DNA from: Alphaproteobacteria bacterium
GTDB lineage: Bacteria > Pseudomonadota > Alphaproteobacteria > M2410
Length of the DNA stretch: 41,541 bases
Assembly: GCA_006226415.1 (NCBI GenBank)
Contig: SBGZ01000083.1
Coordinates: 1 to 41,541, forward strand
Direction: 5' to 3'
Part shown: piece after piece, positions 36,710 through 41,541 of the stretch
How positions within the stretch are numbered: position 1 is the first letter of the stretch
How the letters are laid out: each line of letters begins with the position of its first letter
Program-made: the position numbers and the translations under genes
Notes under the pieces: generated by a model
The model's input: only the letters and a program-made list of their open reading frames with translations
Told to the model about the DNA's origin: nothing
Database searches by the model: none

Positions 36710-37504
36710 ATGCGACGCACGACCACCCTCGCCCTCTCTGTCCGCTGCCCGACCACCGGTCAAATGGGATTGGCCTTTGTTTCGACAGATCCGCCCGATA
36801 CAGCCTTTACATGCCAAGTCAGTCCGCTCGCCGGACAGTGCCTGCAGATTGCCAGTCCTCAAACGCAGCTCAACCGTAAAACACTGGCTCTGATGGCAAA
36901 AGATCTCACGCCGGAGGAAGCCCTGCGCGGTGTTTTGGCGGAGGTCTCCTCGCCCGGCCAACGACAGATCCTGGCGCTCGCCCTTGATGGGCAAACCGCA
37001 GGTCACACGGGCAATGAGATCAAAGCCGCCGCGCGCCATGGATGGACGGGGCATCTCTGCCAGGAAAACATGGGCGTTATCGGTCTCGGTCTGCCCGCAA
37101 AAGAACTCGCGGCGGAATGCCTCGACATTCTCTCACGCCCCACTGCCCCAGCCACCATTTTGTCCGACCGCCTTGTTTCGACCCTGAACGCCATTGAGGA
37201 TCGTTTCGTCGCCGGAAGTCTGCCCTTGACGGCGGCCGGTATCCACATTCTGGGTGAGGACCCTTATCCCCTCTTGGATCTTCGCGTCGACATGCATGAC
37301 AAACCGATCACCCGCCTGGCCGAGGTCTATGAAGACTACATGGCTGAAGATATTCGCGAAGACGCCTTGCTGCCAACTTCAGACCACCCCCATGGCATTC
37401 CGCCCACCGGATGGGGCGAGACCAAGCGCTTTGTCATCCGCAAATGGCGCGAGGTTCAGCGCCAATGGAAAAAGCGCCGAGGCGGTCGCAACCTGGAACA
37501 ATAA
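36710..37504 (+). CDS. second, diverged DUF1028-like protein
   Basis: 264 residues. It can be lined up with its upstream neighbour block by block: TLALSVRCPTTGQMGLA, SPLAGQCLQIASPQ, LTPEEALRGVL, GQRQILALALDGQTAGHTG and LLDLRVDMHDKPITRLAEVYEDY. It keeps HTG where the first copy has YEG, but has lost the GVGAVATQ-like segment. It carries an extra C-terminal tail of about 45 residues that ends very basic (IRKWREVQRQWKKRRGGR). It probably arose by tandem duplication or fusion-free pairing. Function unknown; a heteromer with the first copy is a guess. A bidirectional terminator follows at once. Confidence 0.75.
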   Translation: MRRTTTLALSVRCPTTGQMGLAFVSTDPPDTAFTCQVSPLAGQCLQIASPQTQLNRKTLALMAKDLTPEEALRGVLAEVSSPGQRQILALALDGQTAGHTGNEIKAAARHGWTGHLCQENMGVIGLGLPAKELAAECLDILSRPTAPATILSDRLVSTLNAIEDRFVAGSLPLTAAGIHILGEDPYPLLDLRVDMHDKPITRLAEVYEDYMAEDIREDALLPTSDHPHGIPPTGWGETKRFVIRKWREVQRQWKKRRGGRNLEQ

Positions 37505-37506
37505 AA

Positions 37507-37539
37507 AAGGGCCCCGACAAAGTCAGGGCCCTTCGTTTT
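37507..37539. terminator. bidirectional intrinsic terminator
   Basis: AAGGGCCC (37507-37514) pairs with GGGCCCTT (37526-37533), with an inner GAC-AAA-GTC extension. On the plus strand CGTTTT follows; on the minus strand a run of six T follows. It serves both the second DUF1028 gene and the convergent membrane protein gene. Confidence 0.9.
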
Positions 37540-37560
37540 CATTTATACCGAAACGATCGA

Positions 37561-37962
37561 TCAACCAAAGCCGATATCACGGCGCGCGGTAACGGCAGTG
37601 ATCGTAAAGCCGGCAATCGCATCCAAAAGCGCCATCGTCGTGATGATAAAGAACGTCGAATTGCCATAGTCCGGCAGAACGATGAACAAGACCAAGGCGA
37701 TGACAAAAACACCCATCGACAGGCCATTGTTGACCATGGATGCGGAGTCAATTTTGGTTGCCTTCAAGATTTCGATAAACAGCAAGAACAGACCCGCCAC
37801 AATAAAGATTGTCGAGCCCGTGAGATTCCACTCTGCACCAGACATCAGGTTGATTGAAATGACAACCTTGTCCAGAACACCTGCCATATCGCCAATGACA
37901 ACGGCCATCAGCGCATAGACGACGATCAGCAGGAAGATCAGCGGAAACATAATGAATTTCAT
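37561..37962 (-). CDS. small four-helix integral membrane protein, function unknown
   Basis: 133 residues with four predicted membrane helices at about 3-22, 50-68, 80-97 and 103-126. The loop between helices 1 and 2 (GDMAGVLDKVVISINLMSGAEWNLTG) is the only long polar stretch. GAGGG lies just upstream of the ATG at 37962, supporting the start. The gene is monocistronic, flanked by a good terminator and a 181-base upstream gap. I do not recognise the family. Confidence 0.75.
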   Translation of the reverse strand: MKFIMFPLIFLLIVVYALMAVVIGDMAGVLDKVVISINLMSGAEWNLTGSTIFIVAGLFLLFIEILKATKIDSASMVNNGLSMGVFVIALVLFIVLPDYGNSTFFIITTMALLDAIAGFTITAVTARRDIGFG

Positions 37963-38143
37963 AACACCCTCTTTGAATTATTTCAGGAGAGGTCCCCCGT
38001 AATCCGGTCCCCTCTTCGTTCCCCAGCACCATACTATAGATAATTCTCGGCAAGAAAAAAGCAACGAGAAGGATCACCGCCCGCTATTTTGAACGCGCCC
38101 GCAATAAACTCAATTATATCAATTGGTTAAGACAATTTCGCCT

Positions 38144-38869
38144 TTAGGCTTCATCAACTTTCGAGGGGCGGCGGGCACGTCGTCTCAGCCACATGACCCC
38201 AAAAATATCAGACAGACTGACCATCGCCCGGTCCAGAAAACCATATTTGGACTGGCCATGCTCTCGGGCCCGGTGATTGACCGGAATGAAATCCACCTCA
38301 TAGCCTTCCCGGATCATCAGCGCCGACATATAGCGGTGCATATGATCAAAATGAGGAATCTCTAAAAACGCCGAGCGCACAAAAACTTTCAGGCCGCAGC
38401 CCGCATCGGTCGTGCGATCATCAAGGAGTTTGCGCCGAATAGCATTGCCGAATTTTGAGGTGAGCTTTTTGTTGAGCGAATCTTGGCGTCCCTGCCGCAA
38501 CCCGCCGACCATACCCAGGTTGCTGGGCTGATCCTCGCGGCGAAAAGTCTTGAGCAACGCCGGAATATCCGCCGGATCGTTTTGCCCATCCCCATCCAGG
38601 ACCACCACCAATTCGCCTCGAGCATGCAGGACCCCCGTGCGCACCGCAGTGCTTTGACCACAATTTTCCTTGTGGCACAAAACTCTGAGCTGCGGGGTTG
38701 AGGATTTAGCCTGCCGGAGCACGTCAACCGTTTGATCACGACTGAGATCATCGACGAAGAGAACCTCAAAGGCCTCCCCCTCAAGCGCGGACACGATCTC
38801 GCCGAGCAGAATTTCAACATTATCCTGCTCATCCATTACCGGAACCACAACGGAAACGTCTATAGTCAT
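38144..38869 (-). CDS. family 2 glycosyltransferase (DPM1/ArnC-like, soluble form)
   Basis: 241 residues from the ATG at 38869. The open frame to 39004 runs through leader hairpins and is not protein-like. GT-A fold: VSVVVPVMDEQDNV at the N-terminus, VLFVDDLSRDQT, the metal/nucleotide site LDGDGQNDPADIPALL (D92, D94, D98), and DRTTDAGCGLKVFVRS with HRYMSALMIREGY. These match polyprenyl-phosphate sugar synthases. Unlike ArnC or GtrB it lacks the two C-terminal membrane helices and ends in an Arg-rich tail (MWLRRRARRPSK) that may bind the membrane surface. It probably makes the lipid-linked sugar for the divergent ArnT-like enzyme. Confidence 0.88.
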   Translation of the reverse strand: MTIDVSVVVPVMDEQDNVEILLGEIVSALEGEAFEVLFVDDLSRDQTVDVLRQAKSSTPQLRVLCHKENCGQSTAVRTGVLHARGELVVVLDGDGQNDPADIPALLKTFRREDQPSNLGMVGGLRQGRQDSLNKKLTSKFGNAIRRKLLDDRTTDAGCGLKVFVRSAFLEIPHFDHMHRYMSALMIREGYEVDFIPVNHRAREHGQSKYGFLDRAMVSLSDIFGVMWLRRRARRPSKVDEA

Positions 38870-38880
38870 GAAGCGTATCT

Positions 38881-38966
38881 GGCTCCCTGTTGCTGCCTTC
38901 GGCCAATTTCGCCCGGATATCCATCCGGGGCCAAGGGTTCTTTTCTCACAGCTCCCGCACGGGAGC
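38881..38966 (-). promoter_or_regulatory. hairpin-rich leader of the glycosyltransferase gene
   Basis: Perfect stems CCCGGAT-ATCC-ATCCGGG (38912-38929) and GCTCCCG-CA-CGGGAGC (38951-38966). GCTCCC also occurs at 38882-38887, so the GGGAGC arm could pair with either copy, giving two mutually exclusive folds. Whether this regulates the minus-strand gene or is incidental is unknown. Confidence 0.3.
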
Positions 38967-39081
38967 AAGGCCCAAGCATATTGATTCTGAACGTAAATTC
39001 TCACATGAGATCAGGCTTTGCGCCTCCGCCCGACAATGTTAGACAGAAAGCTGTGACATCCGGGGCGAGGAACAAAGCAAG

Positions 39082-40791
39082 ATGGTTAAACCAGCAGCAC
39101 ATAGCTTTTGGGGCAAAGGCCGCGCCCTGGCCGTTCAATTTGCCAACCAGTCACCACGCAGCTTTCTCATACTCTTCAGCCTGTTGTTCTTTCTTCCCGG
39201 TTTGAACACCCTGCCGCCTCTGGATCGGGACGAAAGTCGCTACGCGCAAGCCTCCAAACAGATGCTCGAAACCGGCAACTACATTGAGATCAAATTTCAA
39301 GAGCGCGGTCGCAATAAAAAACCGGTTGGCATTTATTGGCTGCAAGCCGGTTCCGCATACCTGTTAGGCGGTCCGGAAAAGGCGGGTATAGCCGCCTACC
39401 GCCTGCCATCGCTTGCCGGCGCCATGCTTGTGGTCCTCCTGACCCATGCATTTGCCGCAAGAATTTTAAGTCCCCGGGGCGCCCTGACAGCCGGAGCCCT
39501 GATGAGCGCAACACTTCTGCTGATCGGCGAAGCCACAATCGCCAAGACCGATGCCGCCTTGTTGGCCGCCATCACCGCGGCGCAGTTTGCGCTCTGGCGC
39601 GCCTGGCATCCGGGCGGACCCGGCCATCACGGGCGAGCGTTCTCAGCAAGGAACAATGCACTTCTGTTTTGGGTCGCCCTTGGGATAGGCACCCTGATCA
39701 AAGGTCCGGTGATCCTTATGGTCGTCGGCCTGACCGTGCTGACCCTATCCCTCTGGGATCGAAAGGCTCACTGGCTTCTGGCACTCAAGCCCTTGACCGG
39801 CCTCCTGGTCTATTGCCTCATCGTCCTGCCCTGGGGCATCGCGGTCTGGCAAGCCACGGACGGCGCCTTTTTTGCCGAAGCATTAGGACGGGATTTCGGC
39901 CCGAAACTTGTGTCAGGCCAAGAATCCCACGGCGCCCTGCCGGGTTACTTCCTGTTGCTCGTCTCCGTAACATTGTGGCCCGCAGCTCTTTTTCTTTGGC
40001 CAGCGCTGGTAACCGCTTGGAACCATCGCACCGCGCCGCTTGTGCGGTTTGCCGCTGCCTGGGCACTCCCAAGCTGGCTGATCTTTGAACTCATCCCCAC
40101 CAAACTGCCTCATTACATTCTCCCCAGCTATCCTGCATTGGTCCTCCTCATCGCTTTTGCCCTGGAACAATGGCAACGCAAACACGAAAAGCCCAACCTC
40201 ATTGCGCTTGGCGGGACGACATTGCTTTGGACCCTTGTCACCATCGCCCTTCTCGCCCTTATCATCATGGCGCCCTATGACTATGGCGGGGCGGTCAATG
40301 GAGGGCTCTCGGCAGGCGCCGCTTTTATCAGCCTGTCTGCAATTGCCGCCCTTTGGAGCTTTTGGCGCAGACAATGGAGCGCAAGTATCGCCGCCTGCGT
40401 CCTCACAGGGATGGTTTTCACCTGGACCTTGCTCGAAGGGGTTGCGCGCGAAATTCCCGATCTCTTTGTCAGCCCTAAACTCGCCGCCGCTGTGGCCAAG
40501 GCCCCGCCGGGAACGCCGCTCGCCGCCGCAGGATTTACCGAACCGAGCCTCGTCTTTCTCACGCGGACAGATATTGTGTTGGGTAATGGAGCCCTGGCGG
40601 CTCAGTTTTTGATCGATCAACCAACCGGCATAGCCATTGTCGAAGCCCGCGAGCAATCAGAATTTCTAAGCGCGCTCGCCGCCAAGAGACAAACCGCCAT
40701 CCCGGTTGAAAGAGTTCAGGGCACAAATTATTCCAAGGGACGCGATGTTTCCCTGACCCTCTATAGACTCAACATTGTCCGAGACCGCTAA
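39082..40791 (+). CDS. ArnT-like lipid-linked sugar transferase (GT-C, PMT family)
   Basis: 569 residues with about a dozen membrane helices. The first periplasmic loop is diagnostic: LPPLDRDESRYAQASKQMLE with D48, D50 and E51, then RNKKPVGIYWLQAG (K80-P81). It corresponds to the DE..YAE...M...G...EKP..GYW pattern of ArnT and related glycosyltransferase 39 proteins. Such enzymes move a sugar from undecaprenyl phosphate to lipid A or another surface acceptor on the periplasmic face. The sugar could be aminoarabinose, galacturonate, mannose or another; no aminoarabinose-pathway genes are in the window. It is divergent from the glycosyltransferase 2 gene, four bases before the PAP2 start. Confidence 0.88.
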   Translation: MVKPAAHSFWGKGRALAVQFANQSPRSFLILFSLLFFLPGLNTLPPLDRDESRYAQASKQMLETGNYIEIKFQERGRNKKPVGIYWLQAGSAYLLGGPEKAGIAAYRLPSLAGAMLVVLLTHAFAARILSPRGALTAGALMSATLLLIGEATIAKTDAALLAAITAAQFALWRAWHPGGPGHHGRAFSARNNALLFWVALGIGTLIKGPVILMVVGLTVLTLSLWDRKAHWLLALKPLTGLLVYCLIVLPWGIAVWQATDGAFFAEALGRDFGPKLVSGQESHGALPGYFLLLVSVTLWPAALFLWPALVTAWNHRTAPLVRFAAAWALPSWLIFELIPTKLPHYILPSYPALVLLIAFALEQWQRKHEKPNLIALGGTTLLWTLVTIALLALIIMAPYDYGGAVNGGLSAGAAFISLSAIAALWSFWRRQWSASIAACVLTGMVFTWTLLEGVAREIPDLFVSPKLAAAVAKAPPGTPLAAAGFTEPSLVFLTRTDIVLGNGALAAQFLIDQPTGIAIVEAREQSEFLSALAAKRQTAIPVERVQGTNYSKGRDVSLTLYRLNIVRDR

Positions 40792-40795
40792 TCTT

Positions 40796-41515
40796 ATGAA
40801 CTCAGATCTTGACGCCAAGTTTTTTAGAACCAGACGCGGCTGGGCGCGGGTCGGCTGGCTCACCGCCGCCGTTGCCCTTGTTTGTGTTTTCTCGATCTTC
40901 CTTGTCGACAAGCCTGTTGCCCTCTGGGTGCCCGACCACACCTCCAAAGAATGGGATGCGGTCTTCGAATTCATTACCGACCTCGGTAAGGCGGAAGGCT
41001 ATGTGCTGGCGGGCCTCCTCGCCTGGGGCATCGGCTATGGTTTGCAGCGGTTTTATAAAGACCTGGCCATTGCGGCCTTCTACCGCGCCTTCTCACGGCT
41101 CGGCGCCTTTGTGATCGCAAGCCTTGCGCTGTCCGGCGCCCTGATCCATATCCTGAAAATCTCTATGGGTCGGGCGCGGCCAAGCCTTCTGCTGCGTGAG
41201 GACCTTTATGGATTTGACCTTCTCGCCTTTGACCGAAAGCTGAATTCTTTTCCCTCCGGTCACAGCCAGACCATCTGGGCGGTCATGATCCCTTTGGCCC
41301 TCGTTTTTCCCGCAGCGCGCAACTGGCTGATTGGCTTTGCCGTTGTCGTGGCCTCAAGCCGCGTGATGGTCTCAGCCCATTTTCCCGCCGATGTCATCGC
41401 TGGCTCTTACATGGCCATCATGTCCGCGCTTTATTTGCATCAACGCTGGTTTTCAGACCTTAAAGTCCCCGCGCCGCGCACCCTCAGCCAGGCAGCACCA
41501 GAGGAAGCCCCATGA
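40796..41515 (+). CDS. PAP2 family phosphatase (LpxE/PgpB-like)
   Basis: 239 residues from the ATG at 40796; a TTG at 40775 overlapping the previous gene is less likely. The three PAP2 motifs are intact: K121-x6-RP (KISMGRARP), PSGH at 153-156, and S188-R189...H195...D199 in SRVMVSAHFPADVIAG. About six membrane helices surround them. Enzymes of this type remove phosphate from lipid A, undecaprenyl pyrophosphate or phosphatidylglycerol phosphate on the outer face of the inner membrane. Context with the ArnT-like gene favours a lipid A or carrier-lipid substrate. The TGA overlaps the next start (ATGA). Confidence 0.9.
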   Translation: MNSDLDAKFFRTRRGWARVGWLTAAVALVCVFSIFLVDKPVALWVPDHTSKEWDAVFEFITDLGKAEGYVLAGLLAWGIGYGLQRFYKDLAIAAFYRAFSRLGAFVIASLALSGALIHILKISMGRARPSLLLREDLYGFDLLAFDRKLNSFPSGHSQTIWAVMIPLALVFPAARNWLIGFAVVVASSRVMVSAHFPADVIAGSYMAIMSALYLHQRWFSDLKVPAPRTLSQAAPEEAP

Positions 41516-41541
41516 AATCTCTCAAGAACATGCCCGGCGCC
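41512..41541 (+). CDS. start of a further gene, cut by the window end
   Basis: An ATG in an ATGA overlap with the PAP2 stop, preceded by AGAGGAAG. Only MKSLKNMPGA is visible; no family can be assigned. The coupling suggests it belongs to the ArnT-like/PAP2 operon. Confidence 0.55.
   Translation, partial: MKSLKNMPGA

Noticed and set aside
38870-38970. Signal recognition particle RNA, suggested by a TGCTGCCTTCGGCC stretch
   Set aside because: The conserved GGTCAGGTCCGGAAGGAAGC core is absent on both strands.
39336-40088. 250-codon open frame inside the ArnT-like gene
   Set aside because: The peptide is Arg/Pro-rich and resembles no family; the overlapping frame has clear GT-C motifs and membrane helices.

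Overview
The window looks like a chromosomal stretch from an alphaproteobacterium. It is moderately GC-rich, very compact and dominated by housekeeping genes. Three arrangements usual in that class are present: argH-lptM-lysA-DUF4175; a zinc-ribbon/DUF3426 gene divergent from ftsEX with ydcF and plsC beyond; and chorismate mutase-hisC-tyrC divergent from metX-metW. A coenzyme B12-dependent ribonucleotide reductase and a phaAB/phaR cluster fit the same class. I cannot name the genus. I saw no tRNA, rRNA, CRISPR array, insertion sequence or phage gene.

Layout. 1-1.9 kb: 3' end of a 3-hydroxybutyryl-CoA dehydrogenase gene with its terminator, a methyltransferase and a TlpA-type thioredoxin. 2.0-7.4 kb: argH, a tiny lptM-like lipoprotein gene, lysA and a large DUF4175 membrane protein. 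Two of the three junctions are ATGA overlaps. 7.4-14.7 kb: zinc-ribbon/DUF3426 protein, ftsE, ftsX, a 1021-residue autotransporter with its own putative promoter and a very strong terminator, then ydcF and plsC. 14.9-19.6 kb: nrdJ, a YcaQ-type DNA glycosylase and a DUF2125 protein. 19.6-22.7 kb (minus): tyrC, hisC and a chorismate mutase with an unusual C-terminal part. 22.8-26.2 kb: metX, metW, a methyltransferase and gloB. 26.2-27.5 kb: two unrecognised secreted proteins. 27.7-32.3 kb: phaB, phaA, the divergent regulator phaR, and a PAS-GGDEF-EAL protein whose GGDEF site is degenerate. 32.5-35.6 kb: a gamma-glutamyltransferase-like gene with a small HTH/coiled-coil gene, divergent from a Rieske oxygenase. 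35.6-37.5 kb: a structured, nearly gene-free stretch, then two tandem DUF1028 genes. 37.5-41.5 kb: a small membrane protein, a family 2 glycosyltransferase, an ArnT-like lipid-linked glycosyltransferase, a PAP2 phosphatase and the first codons of one more gene.

How they work together. The aromatic (chorismate mutase, HisC, TyrC) and methionine (MetX/MetW) genes are biosynthetic blocks. phaAB and phaR make and regulate polyhydroxyalkanoate. FtsEX, YdcF and PlsC act at the envelope and division site. The last cluster probably modifies a surface lipid. The less ordinary items are the insulated autotransporter inside the division/envelope cluster, the chorismate mutase fused to a possible degenerate prephenate-dehydratase-like module, a tandem pair of diverged DUF1028 proteins, a structured locus near 35.7 kb, and repeated exact stop-codon overlaps between convergent genes. 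I did not find a clear defence, mobile or wholly new multi-gene system.
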